The notes under the pieces were generated by a model that made no database searches, was not told the origin of the DNA, and worked only from the letters and a program-made list of their open reading frames with translations. Shown one piece after another: positions 43,840 to 52,528 of a DNA stretch of 64,000 nucleotides. The DNA is from Owenweeksia sp965229445. Lineage in GTDB: Bacteria > Bacteroidota > Bacteroidia > Flavobacteriales > Schleiferiaceae. Both the position numbers and the translations under genes were made by a program. Location: the NCBI GenBank assembly GCA_965229445.1, contig OZ245876.1:434001-498000 (forward strand), written 5' to 3'. Numbering within the stretch: position 1 is the stretch's first letter; every line of letters begins with the position of its first letter.

Positions 43840-44355
43840 CTATTTCTGCAGTGCCAGGAGTTTTAATTTCTCAGCTTCCTTAACCAAATTAATGGCGGTA
43901 AGTTTTGCTGCCTGAGAATCTAGTTTGATGGTATCTCCGTTGTCTTTTAATGCCAGAACTAGTCTGTCGATCACAAAATAGTAGCTGGTAACATGTGCAT
44001 TGTCGCCATCTTTAGCAAGTACAATGTTTCCCTCGGAATCAAAATAGAAATGCTCAAACCTTCCCTCGTCCTGGTCTCGGGCACCAAGTTTGGCCACCGC
44101 CAATTTTTGATCTTCAAAGTACAGATCGACGGTTCGCCAGAAAGCATATTCGGTTTTGAAGGCTCTTACATCATCGGGACTCAAGGAAATTCTGCGCAGA
44201 CTTTCATGTTCTGAAAGACGTTGGTAGGTGGCATCGGCATGCCTCAATTCTGCCTCCAACGGTCCTTGACGGGTCATTACCACCGGATCGGGCTCCGAGT
44301 TGTTACAGGCTGCAATGAAGAACACCAGAAATAGGCTTAGAAAAATCTTCATCAT
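43840..44355 (-). CDS. Lipoprotein of unknown function between fabD and mvaD
   Basis: The product is 171 residues; the start overlaps the fabD stop (TGATGATG), and an ATG 3 nt later is equally possible. A lipoprotein signal (FLSLFLVFFIAAC, Cys at 17) leads to a compact domain with ELRHADATYQRLSEHESLRR, then YFDSEGNIVLAKDGDNAHVTSYYFV, that shows a helix, then a beta-sheet. It ends in a Lys/Glu/Leu-rich helix. No family recognised. Its tight placement between two lipid enzymes (overlap before, 4 nt after) suggests coexpression rather than a proven functional link. Confidence 0.78.
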   Translation of the reverse strand: MMKIFLSLFLVFFIAACNNSEPDPVVMTRQGPLEAELRHADATYQRLSEHESLRRISLSPDDVRAFKTEYAFWRTVDLYFEDQKLAVAKLGARDQDEGRFEHFYFDSEGNIVLAKDGDNAHVTSYYFVIDRLVLALKDNGDTIKLDSQAAKLTAINLVKEAEKLKLLALQK

Positions 44356-45224
44356 ACGTGTGAGGCATTCACTTCACGGTTAATCTTCATCATCAAACCT
44401 TGTAAAACCTTGCCCGGTCCCACTTCAACAAAATCTTTACCTCCATCGGCAATCATTTGATTAATACTTTGGGTCCACTTCACCGGGGCGGTAAGTTGTT
44501 TGATAAGATTGGTTTTAATTTCTTCAGGATTAATCACGGCGAAGGTTGAGGCATTTTGATACACCGGGCAAATCGGATTGCTAAAGCTGGTATTTTTAAT
44601 AGCCTCCGCAAGTTCTTCTTCCGCGGGTTTCATCAGGGGTGAGTGGAAGGCTCCACCTACCGGGAGTTTTAAGGCCCGGCGCGCACCGAGTTCCTTAAGC
44701 TTTTCAATGGCGGCATCTATGGCTGGCACGCTGCCAGAGATGACCAACTGTCCGGGACAATTATAGTTGGCCGGTACCACTACTCCATCAACCTCCGAGC
44801 AAGCCTGTTCTACCACCTCATCTGCTAAACCCAAGACCGCAGCCATGGTTGATTCTTCCATTTCACAAGCCTTTTGCATGGCTAACGCACGCTTGCTTAC
44901 CAGGTTTAAGCCATCAGCAAAGGACAAGCTCTGGTTGGCCACGAGGGCAGAAAACTCTCCCAGTGAGTGGCCGGCAACCATGTTAGGTTTAAAATTGTCC
45001 AGTGTTTGTGCCCAGATGACGGAATGCAGAAAAACAGCAGGTTGGGTTACTTTGGTTTGTTTCAGTTCGTCTGCCTCACCCTCAAACATGATATCAGTAA
45101 TGCGAAACCCAAGGATGTCATTGGCCTGCTCAAATAAATTTTTCGCCTGACTATTGCTTTCATATAAATCTTTACCCATGCCGGTAAATTGCGATCCTTG
45201 TCCGGGAAAAATGTAGGCTTTCAT
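44352..45224 (-). CDS. fabD: Malonyl-CoA:ACP transacylase
   Basis: The product is 290 residues. It loads malonyl groups onto acyl carrier protein for fatty acid synthesis. The N-terminal FPGQGSQFTGMGKDL and the nucleophile elbow VAGHSLGEFSAL (S87) are plain, with Q159 in NCPGQLVISG and the catalytic H194 in GGAFHSPLM. The C-terminal substrate-binding segment ends with EVGPGKVLQGLM. It overlaps the downstream lipoprotein gene by 4 nt. Upstream lies only a 39-nt gap after queD, also on this strand, with no clear promoter, so queD and fabD may be cotranscribed. Confidence 0.97.
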   Translation of the reverse strand: MKAYIFPGQGSQFTGMGKDLYESNSQAKNLFEQANDILGFRITDIMFEGEADELKQTKVTQPAVFLHSVIWAQTLDNFKPNMVAGHSLGEFSALVANQSLSFADGLNLVSKRALAMQKACEMEESTMAAVLGLADEVVEQACSEVDGVVVPANYNCPGQLVISGSVPAIDAAIEKLKELGARRALKLPVGGAFHSPLMKPAEEELAEAIKNTSFSNPICPVYQNASTFAVINPEEIKTNLIKQLTAPVKWTQSINQMIADGGKDFVEVGPGKVLQGLMMKINREVNASHV

Positions 45225-45263
45225 ATGTATTTGATTTATAAAATGATCTAATTGTTTCAGGGC

Positions 45264-45674
45264 TTAACCAAAATATTCGACGGCATTATTGATTGTTTCA
45301 TCCAGCCTGATTTTATGAAGTTGTGCCCCATGTTTGCTAATTGGTTCCAGCAGCAAGTTCCAAATTTCTTCAGCCAAAACCTCGGTGCTGCTAAACTTAC
45401 CGTTCATAAAATCAACATCATGGTTAAGGTTGGCGTGATCCAACTTGCTGATTACTAGGGTTTGAATGATATTTTTTAAGTCCACCAGATTCATCACAAA
45501 ACCGGTGTCAGGATTAATTTCACCCTTTACCGTAACGGTGAGTGTATAATTATGTCCATGGAAATTCTTGTTCGCACACTTTCCAAATACCGCACGGTTC
45601 TGTTCCTCGCTCCAATTTGGATTATACAATTGGTGCGCTGCACTAAACCTTTCTTTTCGTTCAATATATATCAT
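45264..45674 (-). CDS. queD: 6-carboxy-5,6,7,8-tetrahydropterin synthase QueD
   Basis: The product is 136 residues from the ATG at 45674 (MIYIERKERFSAAHQLYNPN); an upstream start at 45773 would overlap the tonB gene. Zinc ligands are H14, H39 and H41 (AAHQL, FHGHNY). The catalytic Cys is C33 in FGKCANKNF, with D79/H80 and E126 also in place. QueD makes 6-carboxytetrahydropterin from dihydroneopterin triphosphate on the way to queuosine. Eukaryote-type 6-pyruvoyltetrahydropterin synthase shares the fold, but the C-x-x-x-x-x-H-G-H spacing fits QueD. The other queC/E/F genes are outside the window. Confidence 0.93.
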   Translation of the reverse strand: MIYIERKERFSAAHQLYNPNWSEEQNRAVFGKCANKNFHGHNYTLTVTVKGEINPDTGFVMNLVDLKNIIQTLVISKLDHANLNHDVDFMNGKFSSTEVLAEEIWNLLLEPISKHGAQLHKIRLDETINNAVEYFG

Positions 45675-45741
45675 GGATTCCTTTGCAGAATTGCGGCAAA
45701 GATATTGCACACAAGCCAGTTGGGAACAATACCAGGCTTGA

Positions 45742-46458
45742 TTACTCCATCTTGGCGTAGATAGGCAAAACAAAGCTCATCCGTACGGGCTTGCCTCGTT
45801 GTTGGGCAGGTGAAATTCTTGGAAGCGTTTGCACGCAACGGATAGCTTCACTATCCAGCAAGGGGTCAACCCCTCTCAGTACTTCGATACTAGAAACGGA
45901 TCCATTTCTCTCTACTACAAACTTGACATAAATCCTCCCTTGCAGATTCAGCTCTCGGGCTTGCTGTGGAAATTTAAAATTGTTCGTTACATGTTCCAGC
46001 AGTTTGGCCTGGAAGCATGCTTTGCGTTGATCATTATTCTGTGCTCCTTCGCAACCCGGAAATACGGGTACGCGCTCAACCACGGCGAAATTTAACACTT
46101 CATCCGACACCTCTTCTTCATCCGACACCTCTACCGGGTCCCATTCTACTGCTTCTTCCTGATCCGTTTCGCTAGTGGCGATATCAAGTTCCACCTCAAG
46201 TTCAATTTCATCACTCACCACTTCTATAACTTCAGGAATGGGCGGTGGAGGCGCTTCTGGTAGTTTTTGCTTGGTAATCGGAACTATATCTTCTTCAGAA
46301 TATATCCGATCAATTTCCTCCGTAAACTCAATTGGCCGATCGTAAAACTTGATATTAAACAACCATATGACCAGGCTCAGGGTCAATACCAAACCAAAAA
46401 GAAAAAAGATAAACTTGTAGTTTTCAAGATTATAGCGTGGGTTCTTTTTTTCCTTCAT
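45742..46458 (-). CDS. tonB: TonB family energy transducer, paralogue 3
   Basis: The product is 238 residues. The anchor helix is at about 15-32 (FIFFLFGLVLTLSLVIWLF), followed by a short proline cluster (EAPPPPIPEVIEV) and an acidic stretch. The TonB domain spans about 145-238 (FKFPQQARELNLQGRIYVKF; RGVDPLLD; GKPVRMSFVLPIYAKME). The preceding Cys pair (FPGCEGAQNNDQRKACF) matches the other two TonB proteins. Its C-terminal half is closer to the copy at 12349-13056 than to the one at 11561. Independent unit, 67 nt before queD on the same strand. Confidence 0.92.
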   Translation of the reverse strand: MKEKKNPRYNLENYKFIFFLFGLVLTLSLVIWLFNIKFYDRPIEFTEEIDRIYSEEDIVPITKQKLPEAPPPPIPEVIEVVSDEIELEVELDIATSETDQEEAVEWDPVEVSDEEEVSDEVLNFAVVERVPVFPGCEGAQNNDQRKACFQAKLLEHVTNNFKFPQQARELNLQGRIYVKFVVERNGSVSSIEVLRGVDPLLDSEAIRCVQTLPRISPAQQRGKPVRMSFVLPIYAKME

Positions 46459-46516
46459 AGTTAATCATTCCCAGGTGGGAGATTAATTGTAAAGGCAATT
46501 TAGCTTTTTGAATTTT

Positions 46517-46538
46517 CCTTCAAAATGATATTTGAAGG
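46517..46538. other. Hairpin between the TPM operon and tonB paralogue 3
   Basis: An 8-bp perfect stem (CCTTCAAA / TTTGAAGG) with a 6-nt loop (ATGATA) lies in the 102-nt gap. There is no T-tract on the minus strand, in which both flanking genes run, so it is not a typical terminator. Confidence 0.4.
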
Positions 46539-46560
46539 TTTATTGTATTGACTTAAATCA

Positions 46561-47319
46561 TTACCAGCTTCCACTGGCTCCACCACCACCGAAGGAACCG
46601 CCGCCAAATCCGCCAAAGCCACCGCCACCAAAACTACTACCACCGCCAAAGCCACCGGATGAACCCAGGCCACCCATACCGCCTATCCAGTAACCGCCAC
46701 CTCCTCTAAAACCACCTCCGCCACCACCGCGGTTGCGAAAGACAGTGAAGAGAATGATCAGGATAATAATAATCGCAATAACTGGTATTCCCTTCTTGGA
46801 ATCCTGTCCTCGTCGGTTGCCGGATCCCTTGAATTCTCCAGCCAGAAGTAGAATAATCTGATCCGTACCGCGGTCTATTCCCGCAAAGTAGTCGCCTTTC
46901 TTAAATTCGGGAAGGATGTAGTTTTCAATGATGAGCTTGGTGTCATAATCTGTAAGTTTCGCCTCCAATCCATAACCATTCTGAATGGCCATTTGGCGAT
47001 CATTCACCGCAATCAGAAATACCAGCCCATTGTCTTTTCCCTTCCTTCCCACGCCCCATTCTTCGCCCAGTTCTGCCGCATACAAATTGGGATCTTCCCC
47101 ACCAATACTCTTAACGATCACTACGGTTATTTCTGTCGAGGTCGAATCGGAATAGTTCACCAGCTTAGATTCAAGCTGGCTCTGCTGAGAGCCATTCAGA
47201 ACTCCAGCAAAGTCATTGACTAGCTGGGGTGGGTCAGGAGATTCTGGAAATCTCTGTGCCTCCAGATTTAGAGCTAAGAGCGTTATGATGATAGCAGAGA
47301 AGTACTTCAAATTAATCAA
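46561..47319 (-). CDS. TPM domain protein with glycine-rich tail (YgcG family)
   Basis: The product is 252 residues. Signal peptide (FSAIIITLLALNLEAQ), then a TPM domain at about 30-160 (PPQLVNDFAGVLNGSQQSQLE; TEITVVIVKSIGGEDPNLYA; WGVGRKGKDNGLVFLIAV). A membrane helix (VIAIIIILIILFTVF, about 180-195) leads to a tail of about 50 residues that is largely Gly with Ser/Phe, ending SGSW. TPM proteins occur with LemA throughout Bacteria; their function is unsettled, and one plant relative helps repair photosystem II. It is the last gene of lemA-TPM-TPM; its start overlaps the preceding gene by 4 nt. Confidence 0.92.
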   Translation of the reverse strand: MINLKYFSAIIITLLALNLEAQRFPESPDPPQLVNDFAGVLNGSQQSQLESKLVNYSDSTSTEITVVIVKSIGGEDPNLYAAELGEEWGVGRKGKDNGLVFLIAVNDRQMAIQNGYGLEAKLTDYDTKLIIENYILPEFKKGDYFAGIDRGTDQIILLLAGEFKGSGNRRGQDSKKGIPVIAIIIILIILFTVFRNRGGGGGGFRGGGGYWIGGMGGLGSSGGFGGGSSFGGGGFGGFGGGSFGGGGASGSW

Positions 47320-47756
47320 GAGCGTGATATTTCGTCTGTTAGTTCATTGATGTCGTCATCTTCTCTGGGAAAATATTCTTTTAAAGCCTGACCAGCTTCA
47401 TGAATACCCTTAACCAATCCCTCCACAAACTCACCTTTACGAAAATGGGTTTGCATGATGTCGCGAATGTGGTCCCAGAAATCTGGGGGTGTTACTTTAT
47501 CTATACCCTTATCACCTACAATTGAGAACTGATGATCCTGAACAGCCAGATAAAAGAGAACGCCGTTATGCAAGGCGGTTTTGTGCATGCCTACTTTTTC
47601 AAAAATGTGCTGAGCATGCTCCAAATTGGGTTCGTCAGTATGATTTTCTAGATGAACTCTGATTTCTCCACTGGTGTGATTCTCAGCTTCTTTGATGGCC
47701 GCCACGATTTTGGCTTCATCGTCTTTTGAAAAGAATTGATCGGCTAATTCCTTCAT
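47316..47756 (-). CDS. TPM domain protein (soluble form)
   Basis: The product is 146 residues from the ATG at 47756, 1 nt after the lemA stop; a TTG at 47768 inside lemA is rejected. No signal peptide. The domain reads IVAAIKEAENHTSGEIRVHLE, then GMHKTALHNGVLFYLAVQDHQFSIVGDKGID by segments, and ends in an acidic tail. This is the shorter TPM partner usual in lemA operons. The segment SGEIRVHLE corresponds to the first TPM strand. Likely cytoplasmic or, if exported by another route, membrane associated; no motif decides. Confidence 0.9.
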   Translation of the reverse strand: MKELADQFFSKDDEAKIVAAIKEAENHTSGEIRVHLENHTDEPNLEHAQHIFEKVGMHKTALHNGVLFYLAVQDHQFSIVGDKGIDKVTPPDFWDHIRDIMQTHFRKGEFVEGLVKGIHEAGQALKEYFPREDDDINELTDEISRS

Positions 47757-47757
47757 T

Positions 47758-48354
47758 TTAGGAGCCAAAATCTACTTCTGGTGCCTGGTCGGAGCCCTCT
47801 GCTGCCTCGAAGTATCCCTTTTTGTCAAAGCCAGTCATATTGGCGATAATCATTTGAGGGAATTTACGGATGTAGGTATTGTAGTCTTTGACTACGTTGT
47901 TAAACTTGCGGCGTTCCGTAGATATCCTGTTTTCTGTTCCTTCCAATTGACTTTGCAGGGCCAGAAAGTTTTGATTAGCCTTCAGATCCGGGTAACGTTC
48001 AACGGTTACTAGCAGTCTACTTAAAGCTCCACTTAATTGATCTTGAGCAGCTTGGAACTTTTGTAATTGTTCCGGATTAATATCATCCGCATCTACCTGA
48101 ATAGAAGTGGCCTTACTACGGGCTTCAATGACTTGTGTGAGGGTTTCCTGTTCAAAGTCTGCATATCCTTTCACCGTGTTTACCAGGTTAGGAATCAGAT
48201 CGGCTCTTCGCTGGTAGGAAGTCTCCACGTTGGCCCATTGCCCGGATGTTCCTTCTTGCAGGCTTACCATTTTATTATACATGCCCTTAAAGCTGAAAAA
48301 ACCGATAAGAATAACTCCTACGATTACCAGGAGCACAATGACACTTCGTTTCAT
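47758..48354 (-). CDS. lemA: LemA family protein
   Basis: The product is 198 residues, the normal LemA length. An N-terminal helix (VIVLLVIVGVILIGFFSF, about 4-22) precedes a helical-bundle domain. Landmarks are YNKMVSLQEGTSGQWANVET, then YQRRADLIPNLVNTVKGYADFEQ, and YPDLKANQNFLALQSQLEGTENRI. LemA proteins appear with TPM proteins as a conserved unit of unknown biochemical role, sometimes implicated in envelope stress. The promoter is excellent (TTG, 19 nt, TAGCTTTG). lemA and the two TPM genes are spaced by 1 and -4 nt, a clear operon. Confidence 0.96.
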   Translation of the reverse strand: MKRSVIVLLVIVGVILIGFFSFKGMYNKMVSLQEGTSGQWANVETSYQRRADLIPNLVNTVKGYADFEQETLTQVIEARSKATSIQVDADDINPEQLQKFQAAQDQLSGALSRLLVTVERYPDLKANQNFLALQSQLEGTENRISTERRKFNNVVKDYNTYIRKFPQMIIANMTGFDKKGYFEAAEGSDQAPEVDFGS

Positions 48355-48373
48355 AGTTGAAAAATTTTTGCTG

Positions 48374-48403
48374 CAAAGCTACTAGACTGAGGTGAGAAAT
48401 CAA
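48374..48403 (-). promoter_or_regulatory. Promoter of the lemA operon
   Basis: On the minus strand: TTG at 48403-48401, a 19-nt spacer, then TAGCTTTG at 48381-48374, with the ATG 19 nt further on. It is one of the best matches to the Bacteroidota consensus in this window. Confidence 0.75.
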
Positions 48404-48480
48404 GCAGATAGTGCTGGGTTACTGAGAAAGGTAGGTATGTGGTAGGAAAAGGGAGGTGGAAGTTAACAACTAACAACTAC

Positions 48481-48810
48481 TCAAATCCCGTGTTTGATGT
48501 CCATCAAGGCCTGACGGATGGTTTTAAGGCGTTCTACCACATCAGCAATTTTGGCGGTATCATCTCTGTTTTCACGCAGCTTGGTTTTGGCTCCTTCCAG
48601 TGTGAAGCCTCTTTCCTTAACCAGGTGGTAAATTAATTTCAGGTTGCCAAGGTCCTTTTGGGTGAACAGGCGGTTACCTTTCTTATTGCGCTTGGGTTGA
48701 AGGATGTTAAATTCTTTTTCCCAAAATCTTACGAGGGAGGTGTTCACGTCCATTATCTCTGCTACTTCTCCAATGGTATAATAGCGCTTCTCAATATCGT
48801 GTTCCTGCAT
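48481..48810 (-). CDS. MerR family transcriptional regulator
   Basis: The product is 109 residues. The winged helix-turn-helix is at about 10-75: YYTIGEVAEIMDVNTSLVRFW, then EKEFNILQPKRNKKGNRLFT by the family pattern. A short coiled-coil dimer helix follows (LKLIYHLVKERGFTLEGAKT). No effector domain or conserved Cys set is present, so it is a minimal MerR-type protein like those found in Bacteroidota beside M23 peptidase genes. Its ATG overlaps the M23 stop by 1 nt (TAATG), implying translational coupling. The regulated genes are unknown. Confidence 0.92.
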   Translation of the reverse strand: MQEHDIEKRYYTIGEVAEIMDVNTSLVRFWEKEFNILQPKRNKKGNRLFTQKDLGNLKLIYHLVKERGFTLEGAKTKLRENRDDTAKIADVVERLKTIRQALMDIKHGI

Positions 48811-49781
48811 TAATCGAAAGATTGATTAGGCTGGCTGGCCAGATTGATAATAGTGTTAAACTCTTCAGGACTTAGTTCTCCGTAATAGAAATTCACCGGA
48901 TTGAGCTTCTTTCCATTTAAATGCACCTCATAATGAAGGTGTGGCCCCCGCGATCGACCGGTGTTTCCTACGTAGCCTATTATTTCACCTCTCTTAACCG
49001 TTTGTCCACGACGTACATTGTATTGACTGAGATGGCCGTAAAGCGTAATATACCCAAATCCGTGATCTATACGAATATGCCTCCCATAACCGCTTGAACG
49101 TGAGTCAGCGCGAATGACCTTCCCATCGCCCGTCGCGTAAACCGGTGTGCCTATCTCGGCAGAAAAATCCATCCCATAGTGCATTTTTCTCACCTTGGTG
49201 AATGGATCAAGACGATAACCGTAGCCTGATGCAAGTCGCCTTAAGTCTTCGTTGGCCACCGGTTGAATTGCCGGCATGGCTTCCAATAATTCTGATTTCG
49301 TAGCCGCCAATTCCATTATTTCGTCAAAAGACTTGCTTTGAACATACACCTGCTTGGTAATCTGGTCAACTTTCTGGGCGGTTTCTTTAATGATTTTCGA
49401 GTTATCATATCCCTCCAGCTTGCGGTATCGATTAGCACCGCCAAAACCGGCTTTGCGAATGGAGTTTGGGATTGGTTCTGCTTCAAAAACCACCCGGTAA
49501 ATATCATCATCCCTTTTCTGAAGGGCTTCCAATACGCTGGCTACCTGATCAATACGCTCATTTAGGATCTCGTACTGGATCGTCATATTCTCCAACTCAC
49601 GCTTTAATCGCTTCTCTTTGGGGGAGTCTATAAAACTGTCTGCCAGAAGGAAAAATCCAATGCCAAAAATAGCTGCCGCTCCTAAAAATATTATGGAATT
49701 CCGCAGTCGATAACCCGGTGTCTTCTCAATTTTACGATACGAAAGGGTTTTCGGATCGTAATAGTACTTGACCTTCGCCAT
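48810..49781 (-). CDS. M23 family metallopeptidase (peptidoglycan DD-endopeptidase-like)
   Basis: The product is 323 residues. A cytoplasmic N-terminus and one helix (IIFLGAAAIFGIGFFLLA, about 30-48) lead to a coiled coil at about 53-165, then a LytM domain. The zinc ligands H201 and D205 (KMHYGMDFS) and H281/H283 (GPHLHYEVH) are all in place, with H250 in TLYGHLSQYN. It should therefore be active rather than an inactive EnvC-like regulator. Such proteins cut peptide cross-links in the cell wall. The start lies opposite alaS, and merR follows with a 1-nt overlap. Confidence 0.95.
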   Translation of the reverse strand: MAKVKYYYDPKTLSYRKIEKTPGYRLRNSIIFLGAAAIFGIGFFLLADSFIDSPKEKRLKRELENMTIQYEILNERIDQVASVLEALQKRDDDIYRVVFEAEPIPNSIRKAGFGGANRYRKLEGYDNSKIIKETAQKVDQITKQVYVQSKSFDEIMELAATKSELLEAMPAIQPVANEDLRRLASGYGYRLDPFTKVRKMHYGMDFSAEIGTPVYATGDGKVIRADSRSSGYGRHIRIDHGFGYITLYGHLSQYNVRRGQTVKRGEIIGYVGNTGRSRGPHLHYEVHLNGKKLNPVNFYYGELSPEEFNTIINLASQPNQSFD

Positions 49782-49795
49782 ATTTTCTACTTTTG
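49768..49795 (+). promoter_or_regulatory. Putative promoter of alaS
   Basis: TTG at 49768-49770, 17 nt, TACTTTTG at 49788-49795. It overlaps the first codons of the divergent M23 gene. The leader to the ATG at 49901 would be about 100 nt. Confidence 0.55.
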
Positions 49796-49900
49796 GCCTT
49801 GCCGTTGGAGGCTGTTGTGGAAGCTGTGTAAATGAAATTTAAAGCATCTTTAACCTCAGACCTCGGTCAAAATTACACAATATTGATTAGCTCCAAATCT

Positions 49901-52528
49901 ATGTCCACCAAACCGGTTAAAAATTGGACTTCCCAAGAGATCCGTAAAGCTTTTCTCGATTTCTTTAAGTCGGTGGGACATCGCATTGTACCCTCAGCAC
50001 CCATTGTAATAAAGGGTGACCCAAGTCTGATGTTTACCAATGCGGGCATGAATCAATTCAAAGATTATTTCCTCGGTAACAGCAAACCCATGGATCGCCG
50101 GGTGGCAGATACTCAAAAATGTCTGCGGGTCAGCGGCAAGCATAACGACCTGGAGGAAGTAGGGCACGACACCTATCATCACACGATGTTTGAGATGTTG
50201 GGAAATTGGTCATTCGGTGATTACTTCAAGGCCGAGGCAATAGACATGGCCTGGCGACTGCTCACGGAAGTTTATGAGCTGCCTAAGGATAGGATGTATG
50301 TTACTGTATTTGAAGGAGATGAGGCGGAAGGTCAGCCTAAAGACCAGGAGGCCTATGATGAATGGGCCAAACATATTTCTACAGAGAGTATTCTGAACGG
50401 AAATCGCCAGGATAATTTCTGGGAAATGGGGGCTACCGGTCCGTGCGGACCCTCTTCAGAAATCCATATGGATCTGCGCTCCGACGATGAAAGGCAAAAA
50501 CTTGATGGACGAAGCCTGGTTAACCAGGATCATCCCCTGGTGGTGGAGATTTGGAACCTGGTATTTATTGAGTTTAATCGCAAAGCTGATGGGAGTCTCC
50601 ATCGATTGCCAGAACGACATGTAGACACAGGAATGGGTTTTGAGAGACTGTGCATGGCCCTTCAGGGAGTGCGGTCGAATTATGATACTGATGTCTTTAA
50701 ACCAATTATTAGAAGCATAGAGGATCTGTCGGGCAAAACCTATGGAAAATCTGAAGAAGTTGATGTTGCGATCAGAGTGATAGCCGATCACGTACGTGCG
50801 GTGGCCTTTGCTATTGCTGATGGACAGCTGCCATCCAATACCGGTGCCGGTTATGTGATCCGGAGAATTTTACGCCGGGCCATTCGCTATGCTTTTTCCT
50901 ATCTCCATAAAAAGGAGCCTTTCATTCATAAGTTGGTTGATCTATTGAGCCAACAGATGGGTGACTTTTTTCCGGAAATCCAGAAACAGCATGAACTGGT
51001 GGCCAATGTAATAAGAGAAGAAGAACAGGGCTTTTTGCGCACCTTGGAACAAGGACTTACGCGAATTGATCAGATGATCAAGGAAACCAGCGGCAAGATG
51101 GTGGCTGGGGCACAAGTGTTTGAATTGCACGATACTTTTGGTTTTCCACCGGATTTAACCGGTCTTATTCTTCGTGAACGAGGCTTTAGTTTTGATCAGG
51201 CAGAGTATGATATAGAGATGAAGGCCCAGAAGGACCGGGCGCGTAGCGCATCTAAAATTGATACCGAAGATTGGGTAGTGCTTGAGCAGGACGACCGGGA
51301 GGAATTTGTGGGATATGATCGCACCAAAGCGGATGTCCGCATTACGCGTTACAGAAAGGTAGTGGTTGGAAAAAAAGAGCAGTACCAACTTGTGTTTAAT
51401 CTGACTCCCTTTTATCCCGAAGGAGGAGGTCAGGTTGGCGATAAGGGAATATTGGTGAATGATCAGGAAAAGATTAACATTTATGATGCCAAGCGCGAAC
51501 ATGGGATTATCATGCATTTTGCCAATAAAGTTCCCGAGCGTCCGGCAGCATCTTTTAAGGCCATTGTTGATACAGAACTCAGGCGTCGCACAGCTCTGAA
51601 TCACACGGCAACTCACCTGCTGCACCAAGCTTTACGGGAGATTTTGGGAGAGCATGTTCAGCAAAAAGGATCCTTGGTTCATCCGGATTATTTGCGCTTT
51701 GATTTTAGTCATTTTACCAACCTTTCGGAGCAGGAGGAGAATCAGATTGAGACACGGGTGAATGAGCTAATCAGATTAAACAACCATCGTGAAGAGTTTC
51801 GAAATATCCCGATGTCTGAAGCTATAGAGCAAGGTGCGTTGGCTTTATTTGGCGAGAAGTATGGTGATACGGTACGGATGATACGATTTGGGGATTCGGC
51901 CGAATTATGTGGAGGAATCCACGTTGAATCTACCGGCAGTATTGGTCTGTTCAAAATTCTTACCGAAAGCGCGGTAGCTTCGGGTATAAGGCGAATTGAG
52001 GCTTTGACCGGCGAGAAGGCCCTAAAGTATGTTGAAGGGGAGTTATCTGCTTATTCCGCTCTAAAACATGAGCTAAAGCACCCTAAAGATCCTATTGCAG
52101 CCGTTAAAAGTCAAAGGCAAGAAATTCACGATCTCCAGAAAAAACTGGATAAACTGTTGCTTGGCCAGGCAAATGATGAGAAGAAACGCTGGCTGACAGA
52201 AGCTGAAGACCGTGGAAATTTCAAGCTTATAGTGGTTAAAACCTCCTTGGATAGTCGCTTTGTAAAAGATGTTATCTTTCAGATCAAGAGTGAACATAGC
52301 ACTGCGATTGTTGTGGGCGTTGATCAGCATGACAAAGCACAGCTATCAGTGGCTTTCAGCAATGATCTAATTGCCGATAAAGATTGGCATGCCGGAAAGT
52401 TGGTAAAAGATCTGGCGAAAGAGATTGGCGGTGGCGGTGGCGGTCAGCCAGGATTTGCCACGGCCGGTGGAAAAAATACTGCCGGCTTAGATAAAGCTCT
52501 GAACTTGGCTAAAGAACATTTGAAATGA
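49901..52528 (+). CDS. alaS: Alanine-tRNA ligase
   Basis: The product is 875 residues, standard for bacterial AlaRS. The ATG at 49901 (MSTKPVKNWTSQEIRKAFLD) is chosen; an upstream ATG at 49832 adds 23 residues without family support. The catalytic domain reads FFKSVGHRIVPSAPIV then LMFTNAGMNQFKDYF, with GHDTYHHTMFEMLGNWSFGD. The editing domain has H-T-A-T-H at 568-572 and C-G-G-I-H at 670-674, the zinc-binding site. The C-Ala domain ends GGGGGGQPGFATAGGKN. It charges tRNA-Ala and edits Ser/Gly. Its stop overlaps the beta-barrel gene start by 4 nt (ATGA). Confidence 0.97.
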   Translation: MSTKPVKNWTSQEIRKAFLDFFKSVGHRIVPSAPIVIKGDPSLMFTNAGMNQFKDYFLGNSKPMDRRVADTQKCLRVSGKHNDLEEVGHDTYHHTMFEMLGNWSFGDYFKAEAIDMAWRLLTEVYELPKDRMYVTVFEGDEAEGQPKDQEAYDEWAKHISTESILNGNRQDNFWEMGATGPCGPSSEIHMDLRSDDERQKLDGRSLVNQDHPLVVEIWNLVFIEFNRKADGSLHRLPERHVDTGMGFERLCMALQGVRSNYDTDVFKPIIRSIEDLSGKTYGKSEEVDVAIRVIADHVRAVAFAIADGQLPSNTGAGYVIRRILRRAIRYAFSYLHKKEPFIHKLVDLLSQQMGDFFPEIQKQHELVANVIREEEQGFLRTLEQGLTRIDQMIKETSGKMVAGAQVFELHDTFGFPPDLTGLILRERGFSFDQAEYDIEMKAQKDRARSASKIDTEDWVVLEQDDREEFVGYDRTKADVRITRYRKVVVGKKEQYQLVFNLTPFYPEGGGQVGDKGILVNDQEKINIYDAKREHGIIMHFANKVPERPAASFKAIVDTELRRRTALNHTATHLLHQALREILGEHVQQKGSLVHPDYLRFDFSHFTNLSEQEENQIETRVNELIRLNNHREEFRNIPMSEAIEQGALALFGEKYGDTVRMIRFGDSAELCGGIHVESTGSIGLFKILTESAVASGIRRIEALTGEKALKYVEGELSAYSALKHELKHPKDPIAAVKSQRQEIHDLQKKLDKLLLGQANDEKKRWLTEAEDRGNFKLIVVKTSLDSRFVKDVIFQIKSEHSTAIVVGVDQHDKAQLSVAFSNDLIADKDWHAGKLVKDLAKEIGGGGGGQPGFATAGGKNTAGLDKALNLAKEHLK

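Noticed and set aside
45675..45773. A longer N-terminus for QueD starting at 45773
   Set aside because: It runs into the tonB gene and the added residues do not match QueD.
46561..46740. Repetitive Gly-rich DNA as a tandem repeat
   Set aside because: It is the coding sequence of the Gly-rich tail of a TPM protein, not a separate repeat element.
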